A DNA stretch of 49,003 nt, taken from Nemertoderma westbladi (lineage: Eukaryota > Xenacoelomorpha > Nemertodermatida > Nemertodermatidae). Below the pieces are notes generated by a model. The model made no database searches. It saw nothing but the letters and a program-made list of their open reading frames with translations, and had not been told where the DNA came from. Within the stretch, counting starts at the first letter, position 1; each line of letters opens with the position of its first letter. Shown in pieces: positions 9,301-16,867 of the stretch. Both the position numbers and the translations under genes were made by a program. Where the stretch lies: positions 1 through 49,003 of the forward strand of contig JAUCBJ010002603.1 in NCBI GenBank assembly GCA_032718475.1. The letters are read 5' to 3'.

Positions 9301-10779
9301 TGGACAAACGCTTGCCGAAAATTAGCGTGGATTGTACGTTTTGTACAATACGTTAAAGGCAAACGCGACTTTACACGTCGACTTACATTGACTGAGATTG
9401 ACAGGTGTGAGATTAAATTAATTCGCCATTATCAACTGCGATATTTCGCGCGCGAATTCACATCTATAAATCAAGGTCAACCAATCAAGTCGTCACCAAT
9501 ACTGAGTTGGAGTCCGATAATTTATAATGGCTTAATTTGTCATAAATCTCGGCTTCAAAACATTGACTTTAACACGAACTTTAGGTACCCAATAATAATA
9601 CCGCAACACCACGAACTACAACGTGCAATGATACTGGACGCACATCTACATCTGAAACACGCTGGAAGACACCACTGTCTTTCCTACTTACGTACTAGAT
9701 TTGTATTAATTAGACCCAGTAAAGCATTAAGTTCAGTGACACGTACGTGTATTATTTGTAAAAAGGTACATTCTAGAATAGGTACCCAAGAAATGAGTGA
9801 ACTACCACAAGCACGACTTCAAGCATTCAGACCACCTTTTACAGAGACTGGAATTGATTGCTTTGGTCCCATACATACGAAACGTGGACGTATACTAGTA
9901 AAACGCTGGGGACTGATTTTCACATGTATGTCCAGTAGGGCAGTTCACATTGAACGTGTGATGGATCTTTCCACCAACGCGTTTATACTAGCACTGCGGC
10001 GATTTATCGCTAGACGCGGACTAGTAAAATGCTTGTACTCAGACCAAGGGACAAACTTTGTTGGTGCTCGGAATGAGATTGCTAGAGCCTTTAAGAAATT
10101 AGATCATGATCAAATCTCGAACGAACTACAACCTCACAAGATTGTTTGGAAGTTCAATCCTCCAGATAGTCCTTGGAGAGGCGGAGTCTGGGAGAGATTG
10201 ATTAGATCTATAAAGACAGCCATGGCAAAGGTCATTCCAGTAAACCACATATTAACAGACGACCAACTGACAACATTGTTTGTTGAAATCGAGGCAATAC
10301 TAAATACTAGACCAATAGTATTAGTACCCGATGACAAACAATCCCAGTTTGCTTTAACACCGGCACACCTGCTTATGCAGGCACCGACGACATTGACACC
10401 TATTTCTATTCCAATAGAAAGCGACAGTTACGGTAGAAAAGCGTGGAAAATCACGCAACTACTGGCTAACAAATTCTGGGAAATATGGCAAAACCATTAT
10501 TTGCCCTCTATTTCTGCCAGAACAACTTGGTATAATAACACCCGCGCATTAAAGCCGGGAGATCACGTGCTGTTGGCAGAAGTGAATCTAAAAAGACGCT
10601 TCTGGATAACAGGTGTCATTTTAGCCACACATCCATCTATGGATGGAGTGACAAGAACTGTGACGGTACGGACAATTGACGGTCGAACAGTAGACAGACC
10701 GACTCAACGTCTCGTACTTCTTGAAGAGACTCGTAACGAGTCTGGAGACTACAAATCTCCACCTAATACTAGTAAATAA
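3361..10779 (+). CDS. gag-pol: BEL/Pao Gag-Pol polyprotein
   Basis: About 2470 codons without a stop. Visible parts, by nucleotide: coiled coil continuing to about 3700; DUF1759-type Gag domain 4750-5200; zinc knuckles at 5458-5680, including CWQCTRHGHVRKDC; aspartic protease of the DUF1758 type with LDSASSHSYV near 5970; reverse transcriptase about 7150-7650 with YVDD at 7534-7545; Pao/A17 region with FDPLGFISP near 7850; RNase H about 8065-8450; integrase with an HHCC-type finger 9610-9770 and catalytic Asp in GIDCFG, Asp in SDQGTNF and Glu in WERL (9850-10200); DUF5641-like C-terminus 10550-10730. This order is diagnostic of BEL/Pao. It would copy and integrate the element from cytoplasmic particles. 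A lysine-rich linker of about 230 codons (8580-9290) separates RNase H from integrase. The first ATG after the TGA is at 3418; expression otherwise depends on the ORF starting at 2728. Confidence 0.93.
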   Translation, partial: QAAAAELEEHKRVSEARAEMKKRQIKAQSAIRQAELEAQQRQTEQREKEVKLHFELGKKARELANAKEDLDLQARDRSMRSRDGHDLDQLEVRHRQIQERKKEGSVGAPGRERQLVKDLCQRFPQVTHMFAPVTTKEPVSIAGSSNISPIHGATEHRFVIPDKFTPPRATSSPIPKVKVSNPPITDRSSLLVEPVLLTTKQVSPPSTPKPVTHYAYPMTFRPTRPVVSNAVIRPPINQFTSQSTTSRKTCEPTEQRTLVDTRLINQFTSQSTTSRKTCEPTEQRRSVDDVPKRNVRIRTTQRTRARRPPYPDDSSTSSESDYPKREVFRTGAADGYKRERSDNSFVDNPPQNTPTQKALQPTDAISTQQFADIMRPVVNKLAQIEERLEEVQTDSSRNTEFEHNRHPKEPQRPVPSNPTSYQGKAPRRENINQTTNQGRETLNVAEEIAKFAARQGLPVQQPPKFSGSSKHWHTFVDYIESQIAVCAFTSREKFNYLLQTLSGEPKRLAETFVGVPDAFELAYDRLTSIYGGTVSMARSVIEELCKGGAITKPVDLLKLADEIKNAITTLRSIGQLDYGNTPTVLLKIIGRLHHRLRREWRKVEYQREERGGFLKLEDVYILISREAVVETRSNYTDQHIVAEGITLPSSNRQKPQTTSTKTATYTTPTELRQFSDGGRVSAPIGTKQTRQQLGTDFSGCQYCEHLGKRYIGHKLRGCRQFRELNSEERRLQIRPLDSCWQCTRHGHVRKDCPNTDTCPSCGRNHDGLLHTDSHTPTKRFAREHPEAAARCDAAYRKRESKTTPTFVTHIEDCFSEQSGSSDEESEDDDEYSNGDEQPSIALLTTDQLKGFSVIPIKVTGTKGSKRIYAILDSASSHSYVDEKIADVVTDLKQGKHVSYTVSSMHGQRAIPVTRVKLDLDSLLPKSQHSERERSLLPFRDLTFAATKDFSNLLGPVPEQSLEDRKYFRHLGVPECPVNYRSVAMLIGTDQFNLHQVWETRPSAVVAGNAYACRTPIGWYTRAPVRTLDVSDEEDDVQSTCSLLTTNSIHSFSHDVNHTTLQSTKHDRRVTSMISHKEQLTHKVSLELGGKTSQLEIPSTTDDRLASLPTPITSTVPVDIDDDALRNHQLEQATLDKELTEKTIRWLEQDTAEPGSYEPCMSEQEKQSLKIMEDTIHQTKDGHYEVGMLWRSQSPKLINNYPLALRRLHSIRQRLLKDEKAHLQYNTQMETYLTKGYAIRMTNPERVTDQTYYLPHHYVRHPDKPDKVRVVNDCAALFEGMSLNSELMDGPNMNNYLMGVIMRFRQRQVAFTCDVEAMFHQVKALERDRDSLRFLWYPEGDLSLPPATYQMQVRVFGARDSPNCTMYALKQAARDQKHLYDPEIIRIVERDFYVDDGLQSCDTVERATTVAHQLRDCLAGGGFNLTKFASNSAELVDSFGTTERGGGDIDLEFEPLPTTKVLGLFWDPNTDNFRVKVRLDSQGNTLTKRSCLSKLSRLFDPLGFISPVILQARIYMRSIWKDGLTWDEPISSDQVDLWKTWEAELSSLEDYSIPRVYFPLQSTFPDNLELHCFSDASDNGFGVAAYLRRQVESDEFDVSLITSKAKTMPTKYMTTPRAELQAATLSTTIVNLIQTELQSSLQIFYWTDATLVLFYINNDTLEFKTFVANRRAEILDRSIKEDWRHCPGPQNPADIASRGMMPEEFCKPENKEFWQHGPQFLQKSTQDWPPLYDNKSNTIPKDAEIKKPKKGKTKKRTTAVKLKKKPKAKWKDITSKVKRGRLASLSTPDISPDGQPDMLLDSQPDILPDISQNVPPDASNTLTNSKAAVSLLERPCIDKLPILTHLSNHKHGETSCITDVGSTYANVNTGVTLRSRDIPNLQPMVRPGINVGRKISLPKPADPIEFKPPLTIDLQSTDDQGKKTKKDKLLVDPDGSTVNKGILTGGPVGPSSNSKPSKISIDLPDDVTNTYVDRIVNLTESWTNACRKLAWIVRFVQYVKGKRDFTRRLTLTEIDRCEIKLIRHYQLRYFAREFTSINQGQPIKSSPILSWSPIIYNGLICHKSRLQNIDFNTNFRYPIIIPQHHELQRAMILDAHLHLKHAGRHHCLSYLRTRFVLIRPSKALSSVTRTCIICKKVHSRIGTQEMSELPQARLQAFRPPFTETGIDCFGPIHTKRGRILVKRWGLIFTCMSSRAVHIERVMDLSTNAFILALRRFIARRGLVKCLYSDQGTNFVGARNEIARAFKKLDHDQISNELQPHKIVWKFNPPDSPWRGGVWERLIRSIKTAMAKVIPVNHILTDDQLTTLFVEIEAILNTRPIVLVPDDKQSQFALTPAHLLMQAPTTLTPISIPIESDSYGRKAWKITQLLANKFWEIWQNHYLPSISARTTWYNNTRALKPGDHVLLAEVNLKRRFWITGVILATHPSMDGVTRTVTVRTIDGRTVDRPTQRLVLLEETRNESGDYKSPPNTSK
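4065..4222 (+). repeat. 84-bp in-frame tandem duplication in Gag
   Basis: A segment beginning GATCAACCAGTTTACATCGC occurs at 4065 and again at 4149, giving a 28-residue duplication (INQFTSQSTTSRKTCEPTEQ core). The nearly unchanged copies suggest a recent duplication. Each copy contains the dispersed motif GAAGACTTGTGAGCCT. Confidence 0.85.
8688..8716 (+). repeat. Dispersed motif, coding copy in the Pol linker
   Basis: Twenty-eight bases here (8688-8715) are identical to 11060-11087 in the noncoding DNA after pol. The core is GGAAGACTTGCGAGCC. Here it is read as RGRLASLS, whereas the related copies in Gag (4101, 4185) are read in another frame as RKTCEPT, so the shared sequence is conserved as nucleotides, not as protein. 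Confidence 0.8.
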
Positions 10780-11326
10780 TTAGGAGTTTACAAATAGATT
10801 TCCACGTACCTGTACACCGTAGTAAGGACAGCGGTAGAATTCCATTGTCTTTATATGTGAACATTGAGGGTGGTACCCTTACGTGTCACATAGGAGCGGG
10901 ATTTGTAGGTATAAGAAATGGAATTCTACTTGGAACTCACAATATTGAGACATTTTCGAAATTTTAGACAATCCATTTGGATTTGAAAAATTTTTAAAAA
11001 ATTTTCTCCAGTGAATAGATTTCAGGGTACAGTCGGGTGGAACTTAAAATTAGAAGAAACAAGAGAGGAAGACTTGCGAGCCTTTCTTAAAAAATTTTTT
11101 AATTAAATTTTACACGGTCTTGTTTCAATAAGTTACGTCAAAATAGACTCCCCTATATTTATTTACTAATTCTTGACTGCTTATTTTCTGATAATAGTTT
11201 GGGATCAAAAAGTGAGTATTTTAGACTCACAGCCAGTTTAGCCCAAATTCGTTTTTATTTCGGCAAAAATTTTAGATAAGAAGCAGCGTGTCATTAAAGA
11301 AACCTTAGATCTTAGGCTATGGGTAG
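10780..11326 (+). other. Spacer between pol and ORF3
   Basis: No supported gene lies here. The spacer holds A/T-rich runs and one copy of the dispersed motif at 11060-11089. The stretch before 11319 could include a 3' splice site for ORF3, but none stands out. Confidence 0.5.
11060..11089 (+). repeat. Dispersed motif, noncoding copy 1
   Basis: Contains GAGAGGAAGACTTGCGAGCC followed by TTTCTTA. It shares 28 identical bases with the coding copy at 8688 and its core with copies at 2357, 4101, 4185, 13167 and 13712. An AT-rich run follows directly. Confidence 0.8.
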
Positions 11327-11782
11327 GAGGTTAGAGCGTTGTCGAAGCCCAAAAGGCAGACGAAACTCTCACGTCTCCTCACAACTAACCACAAACTCTG
11401 TTGTATTCCCTCTAGTAGTAATGATTATGTAACTACACCTCTAATTATGGAGAAAGGGATACAAGGAGAGCCGAGATGGGGATATGATATCCAAGAGGAA
11501 GCGGCAGCTTCATTCGAACGATTTGGAGCAAAGGACTACACTATATTTGGTATAAAGGAATTATCAGAAAGTACAGCGAAGCTCGCAAAGACAGCAATGC
11601 CTTTACTCGAGCAGGATTTAGTATATTTCGAGACGTGTATCTTCGCTGTGCGGGATCTCTTATCGAAAGACCATCTATGTTTACATTGTTACCCTATGAA
11701 GGAGAACGTATCGTGGAGATTATGGATGAATCACGGCAGACGCGCGCGCCTATCGGTCACCTTGGTGATGAATTCGAAGTAA
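11327..11782 (+). CDS. Likely N-terminal part of ORF3 in another frame
   Basis: This frame is open for about 150 codons and its first clear ATG is at 11447. Acidic/helical sequence such as FERFGAKDYTIFGIKELSES looks protein-like up to about 11590, after which the frame used by the 504-codon ORF looks better. The two probably encode one protein across a one-base frame change. No family is recognised. Confidence 0.4.
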   Translation, partial: EVRALSKPKRQTKLSRLLTTNHKLCCIPSSSNDYVTTPLIMEKGIQGEPRWGYDIQEEAAASFERFGAKDYTIFGIKELSESTAKLAKTAMPLLEQDLVYFETCIFAVRDLLSKDHLCLHCYPMKENVSWRLWMNHGRRARLSVTLVMNSK

Positions 11783-13149
11783 CTACTACGATCGCCGACG
11801 ATCCTTTAGAGGAACTTCTTGAGATAGAAAGGAACCTCCCGAAGAAATCTCAGACGGAGATTCGACAACTTGAAGCAACAGATGCTATAGTTTGTATACA
11901 ACCTTCAGAAACCTACCAACCCATAGACCCAGATGATTACGATTATAGTATGGGAGGAAGCGCTCGACCGATTGGAGATCTTATATACGAACGAGTGTGG
12001 TACCCTGCCAATACGATGTGTAGTAAATGTGGCGTCGCTGGACATCATATGGCAAAGTGCAGTGGAAAGCACATTACTACGACTCAGCTAATCTGTGGAT
12101 GGTGTGGGGATCAAGGGTCTCATACCTTTTATACTTGCTGGAGATTTATGGCCCAATGTACTTATTGCAATATAAAGGGACATCGAGCATCTGAATGCCA
12201 ACTAAGAGACATACCTTATGAACACGAATCTGTAAAACTCGTGAGGAAGTTATTTGATGAGTGGGAAGATTTAGCCGACGAACATGTATCGGCACAAAGA
12301 AGACGGTTTCCGATGAGAGCGCATCTCGGATTTTGGGCGGTAAATCCTCAGACGATGATGTCGGAAGGATATATCTCCGCTATGCCCCAATATGACGAAC
12401 TTATCGAGGTTGTCGATATTTTGCCCCACGACAGCGGATTCCGAGTGGTGCGCGAGTATCTGTTACAAATTCACCCGGATAACAAAAACACGTGGAATTT
12501 TCAGAAAGTCGTTAATCGGATTACGTATGGTGAATTCGATCGTTTCCGAACTGAAAAGCGGAACAAGGGAGCTTGGTTAACCGTCGCATGGGCGTACCGA
12601 GCCGCGTTTTACCATAAACGTATACGAGCGAGCGTATTCGAGGAAGAGGAGGTCCTAGAGGCGACGAATATACCAGCCACTCCGGTTGCGCCGTCTGCAC
12701 GTCACCCTCGGGAGGACGGGCAGGGTAGGATCATACGGGTCCAGAAAGTGGGCCAACAGTTAAAGAAAATTATTAATGTAGAAGAACGCAAGGGAGTTGA
12801 GCCGACTATTCGAGTTACTCGGGATACGGTATCACTTCCAAGAGAACCAGTAGGAGGATCGGGACATACACCAGCTGATCAACAGGGGGCGCAAGCTACT
12901 CTTGGGTCTGCGTCGTCCACTTCTCGCGTGTTCCCAGACGTTTTACCAACTGTAGTGACAACTGATCGGTCACGAGGAATCGGTCGAGGTTTTGGGATGC
13001 CAAATAGACGAATTTGCGAGGAAATAGTCGCACCGTCTCTCAACGTCCCAAGTAAACCAGTGACTCGCCCCATTAGTCCCATATCGCGAGCAAAGTCACC
13101 TGTGCGCAGTTTTCGAGGACGCGGCAGGGCTCGATCAACTAAGCGATAA
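11635..13149 (+). CDS. ORF3: extra zinc-knuckle protein of the BEL/Pao element
   Basis: A 504-codon frame follows pol, where an env gene would be expected if the element had one. It has no signal peptide or membrane segment. It has three zinc knuckles: CSKCGVAGHHMAKC (about 12018-12060), a variant with five residues before His, CGWCGDQGSHTFYTC (about 12094-12138), and CTYCNIKGHRASEC (about 12160-12201). A folded-looking region follows (12220-12650), then a basic, Ser/Pro/Arg-rich tail ending RSFRGRGRARSTKR. It therefore looks like a nucleic-acid-binding, nucleocapsid-like protein. The N-terminus is uncertain: frame 2 is open from 11327 to 11782 and reads plausibly (EKGIQGEPRWGYDIQ), overlapping this frame, so a frameshift, mutational or programmed, lies between about 11490 and 11650. 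I do not recognise a named family. Confidence 0.65.
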   Translation: MYLRCAGSLIERPSMFTLLPYEGERIVEIMDESRQTRAPIGHLGDEFEVTTTIADDPLEELLEIERNLPKKSQTEIRQLEATDAIVCIQPSETYQPIDPDDYDYSMGGSARPIGDLIYERVWYPANTMCSKCGVAGHHMAKCSGKHITTTQLICGWCGDQGSHTFYTCWRFMAQCTYCNIKGHRASECQLRDIPYEHESVKLVRKLFDEWEDLADEHVSAQRRRFPMRAHLGFWAVNPQTMMSEGYISAMPQYDELIEVVDILPHDSGFRVVREYLLQIHPDNKNTWNFQKVVNRITYGEFDRFRTEKRNKGAWLTVAWAYRAAFYHKRIRASVFEEEEVLEATNIPATPVAPSARHPREDGQGRIIRVQKVGQQLKKIINVEERKGVEPTIRVTRDTVSLPREPVGGSGHTPADQQGAQATLGSASSTSRVFPDVLPTVVTTDRSRGIGRGFGMPNRRICEEIVAPSLNVPSKPVTRPISPISRAKSPVRSFRGRGRARSTKR

Positions 13150-13166
13150 AAGGGAGGGCAAGGGTG

Positions 13167-13193
13167 GACGGAAGACTCGTGGGCCTTTCTTAT
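13167..13193 (+). repeat. Dispersed motif, noncoding copy 2
   Basis: GGAAGACTCGTGGGCCTTTC, 18 bp after the ORF3 stop. It shares the layout of the copies at 11060 and 13712, including the trailing TTTCTTAT. Confidence 0.75.
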
Positions 13194-13259
13194 GATTTTG
13201 TGATTTATTTTGAATTATATGTTTTATGTTTAGAAAATTTAGTAAAACTTATATTTTAT

Positions 13260-13800
13260 ATTTGTGCTTATTCCGAACTTATGCAATTTGTATTGTTCCG
13301 AATTTATGAAATTTAGAGAGTTTATATTTAGAAGGAACTTATATTTGAAAGATTTATGTTTCATATTTGAAGATGCAAAGGAGTTTATATTATTCTAAAC
13401 TTATGCAGTTTATATCTATATTTAGTAAGACTTATATTTGTAAGAATTTATATTTTATATTTGTGATTATTCCGAACTTATGCAATTTATATTATTCCGA
13501 ACTTATGCAATTTATATTGTTCCGAATATTATGCAATTTATATTTTATAAGCAGTATTTGTATTTACAGTGAAATAGAAAGTTTATAGATAGAAAATTTT
13601 GTGCTCAGAAAGACTCATATTTGTAATTATTCCAAACTTATGCAATCTACATTTAGGTACGAAAGTATTTGTAATTACTTGAATTTATGCAATATTTGAG
13701 ATGCAATAGTAGATGGAAGACTCGCGAGCCTTTCTTATTGTTTTCATTTATTTGTATTTGTAATTGTTTGAATTTATGCAATATTGAAATGCAATAGATT
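13260..13800 (+). repeat. AT-rich minisatellite in the element's 3' region
   Basis: At least seven degenerate copies of a unit close to TTCCGAACTTATGCAATTTA occur at intervals of about 23-100 bp, with two head-to-tail near 13471-13520. No ORF is supported. A further copy of the dispersed motif interrupts it at 13712. Confidence 0.7.
13712..13739 (+). repeat. Dispersed motif, noncoding copy 3
   Basis: GATGGAAGACTCGCGAGCCT followed by TTCTTATT. It includes the palindrome CTCGCGAG, also present in the copy inside ORF1 at 2361. Confidence 0.75.
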
Positions 13801-14153
13801 TATATTGGTGAATTTAATTTAGATTTATATTGTACTTACTTAGTAAAGCCTTAAATACGTAAAGTTTGAATTTGTAATTATTTTGTATCGAATCATTACG
13901 TAGAAAGGAAGTATTGTTTGAAATTTAATTGTAAATATGTAAGTACGCCCTAAGTATTCTATAGTTTGATTGATTATTGGTGAAAACCGTATATTTTATG
14001 CACGATAATATCCTGTTTTCATGGAGCGGTATAGAATTATATTCCCTAAATGCCGTGGATTTTCAAAATTTTATTTTATTCGAATTAACTTTGTAAAGAT
14101 TGCTTTGAGTTCTCATTAGTATTGGTTCTATCTATTGTACATCTATCGGTCAA

Positions 14154-14230
14154 GTGGTTCAGTAGCTCAGTTGGTAGAGCGTTGGAAATTATATGTGTAG
14201 TAGGTATTGAGTTCGAATCCTAGTAAGTGC
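14154..14230 (+). tRNA. tRNA-like segment (probable tRNA pseudogene or SINE head)
   Basis: An A-box-like TAGCTCAGTTGG (14163-14174), part of a good D-arm GCTC...GAGC, is followed about 45 bp later by a B-box-like GAGTTCGAATCCT (14209-14221). This spacing is that of a tRNA gene promoter. The acceptor and anticodon stems do not pair well, so it is unlikely to be a working tRNA. It lies 145 bp upstream of the 3' LTR, inside the retroelement. Confidence 0.5.
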
Positions 14231-14374
14231 GTATTATTTTTTGTGCAGAATTTCAACTCATTTAAATTAACCGCTACAAATTAATTGCATTTGTCTGTAC
14301 CAATGAGACTGTAGTTATTTGATTGTAACCAATGTCGTGCAAGTTATATATTAGCTGGACCAATAGCTATCTTT

Positions 14375-15916
14375 AAAACCTTGTTAGAACCCATAGAACA
14401 ATCGAGAATTTTCTCGATTGATTGCAGCACAAATTTGCTATATAAAGGTGCGATTTGTTCATTAGTTATTACAACCTACTTCACAGATTATCTTATCAAT
14501 ATTCTGTCGTGCTTAGTTTATTCTCAGATTACATTGTATTATAATTGTATCTTCTGTAATAAAGTCAGAATATTCTCTCAGCTTTTCTATCTGTTTTACC
14601 ATGGATTCACTACGGTGAACAAACTCAGGGACAGGATGGCCGGCTAGAGATCGGGCCGCAGCAATGAACGGGAACATCACGGGAATGTAGACGAGAGACA
14701 ACCCGCAATACCATCTAGAGTTATTCGCCCATCGCCTGAAAGGTTAGACAGCGTTCGATCCTTGCTACCTAAGTATAAGACCAAAAGATCAAAAGGTAGA
14801 CGTAGTGACACGCTGTAAGCCCAAAATTACATCATAGGGACTGTACTGTCTTGATTCAGGAAAACCCACAGTAGACCTTCACATTCCTACGGGAGGGAGA
14901 GAGCGCAGGCCGATACTAGTACGCAGATAAGACGTAGGCACACCGGTACAAGGCATACACATTGGTTAGGGTGCAGCAAACTGTACGCTTAACTCTTGCT
15001 AAGTACAGGTGCGTCTGTGACTATTTGCCGTGCAACGGTGTCCATTACATCAGAACTTGTAGGCTAGGGGGGTTGCTGTGTTTTCACCTGAATTAGGATT
15101 GTACCGTTCAGGCGGTAGGGCAGTTTACGTACTAGGCGCAAATAAATTGAGGCTATCAGGGATATACTAACATCTACCGTGTCCCCGCCAACGCCCTAAT
15201 AGGAAGTTACCCGGACTACCTGGGTGACTAAAATTCTAGATAGGAGCCAGGATAGCTATTAGTACCCGTACGCCTACAGTAGTAAACTAACACATCTCTT
15301 CTTAGTATCAGGGACCTGGTACCTAAAATTGCCGAATTCTGGGCGTAGTATTAACCTTATGCCTGAATTTGAGTCCTGGAAATACGCAAGAGGGGAAGGA
15401 ACCTTATCATTCGTGAGTATTGGACCTACAAGTTATAAAATTAGAATATTCGTAAAATGCACACCGTACCCAGTAATTATATATGTGAAGGAGCAAAACT
15501 GTTTTTGACCGTTCAGAATTAACACACGCGCGTTAGAATTATTTACACCTCGAAATATATAAAATTAACTTTGTCCGTACTGTGCTTTGCCCGCTAGTTA
15601 GACATCTCCAAATATCTGCCTGCACCTAGCTAGCGTCTCTTCGCCCAACCATATAAATCACACCGCGGCAAAGTATACGAGCCCCTTAGTCCGTCAGTGA
15701 GTCAGCCTGATTTTAGGATTCGCTGCGCGGGATTTTTGTTTTATCGAAGTTTGTCTGCTCGTAGACTGTTTTCTGCCTCACCGGTTATAAGAGATCGATA
15801 CTGCAATATATTCGCTTGCTTAGAGTTTACTGTTTTGGTGAGAAGGTCGGATTTATGATTTGATTTACAAACTTTACAGTAGGATATTGCAGGTATTGTT
15901 ACCGTCTCTTCCAATA
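14375..15916 (+). repeat. 3' long terminal repeat of the BEL/Pao element
   Basis: Direct-repeat partner of 33-1461, with the same hairpin, TATA-like box and CTCTTCCAATA end. It contains 113 bp (15374-15486) absent from the 5' copy. No purine-rich tract directly precedes it, which is unusual for an LTR retrotransposon and leaves the true boundary or the origin of the pair in doubt. Confidence 0.88.
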
Positions 15917-16686
15917 ATTATCTTATTTTTCTTTTTCCGCAAGGAAAAAAAATCAATACTCTTATGGATTACTTTTTTCATTTTCATTATTCATTTCCTC
16001 ACGATTTTGGGGTATAAAAGTTTTTAAAAATGTTCTGGAAAAATAGTTTTTTCAACTGTTGACAGCAACTTGTTGGTGGACTCCTTCACACACAGAAAGT
16101 TTTGTTGCGAATTGTTTCTGAGTGTATCAAATCAACATATTGTTGACCCCCTTGCAAGGAGCAATTTTAGTTGCAGAAAAAAATTGCAGAAACGAAAGTT
16201 GCTCCGCGTGAGGAAAACCTGAAATAATATTAAAATTATATTATATCTTCAGTGTGTATTATAATGATAATGATAATATTTGGAATGTCGCGGTGCGATA
16301 TAATGTTGGGAAATATCGGGCGATTTGGTAGTGCGAAATTAATTCCCTACAAAATAAATAATATAAATTTTAAATTAGTATTATTATTTTATTTTATATT
16401 TTTATGTGGAATTGATATGATAATATTAAATTTCCCATTGATGTTTGTTTCAGAATTATAATAGTTGCACATTTTGATTAGATAGCAACTTTTAACTTTG
16501 TTTGTTTTCATAAAAAATTATACTTAAATGATGCTCGGTTTTAGTAAAAAAATAAAATGTTATTCTCAAATTGCTACTTTTTCGCCCGTGTCTACCTCAA
16601 AATCAAGATGAAAAGGGAGTAGAAAAGAAAATGTAACACATATTATAGCATTGATTTTACTCTTTTCGGAGTAATAATAACTAATT
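15917..16686. other. AT-rich flank with no supported gene
   Basis: Right flank of the retroelement. It holds A/T runs and no protein-like ORF; a 69-codon frame at 16252 is low complexity and probably chance. Confidence 0.5.
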
Positions 16687-16824
16687 ATTATATTGTGTAT
16701 AATGTAGGACTTTATCTCACGCCGGTCCCGAGTGTAAATATTTACAGGAACGAGCGAAGCGAGTGAGTAAAATATTGAAACGAGGGACCGAAGTGAGATA
16801 AAGGTACATTATACACAATATAAT
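16687..16824. repeat. Hairpin (inverted repeat, about 138 bp)
   Basis: Arms 16687-16720 and 16793-16824 are near-perfect reverse complements (outer end ATTATATTGTGTATAATGTA). A second, weaker stem lies inside, with GGTCCCGAG pairing to the region of GAGGGACC. It may be a small MITE; no duplicated target site is obvious. Confidence 0.7.
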
Positions 16825-16867
16825 GTTGTTTTACTGATTACTTAACAAGATGTATATACACCATGAA

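Noticed and set aside
11327-13149. ORF3 as an envelope gene
   Set aside because: No signal peptide, membrane anchor or extracellular cysteine pattern; the motifs are zinc knuckles.
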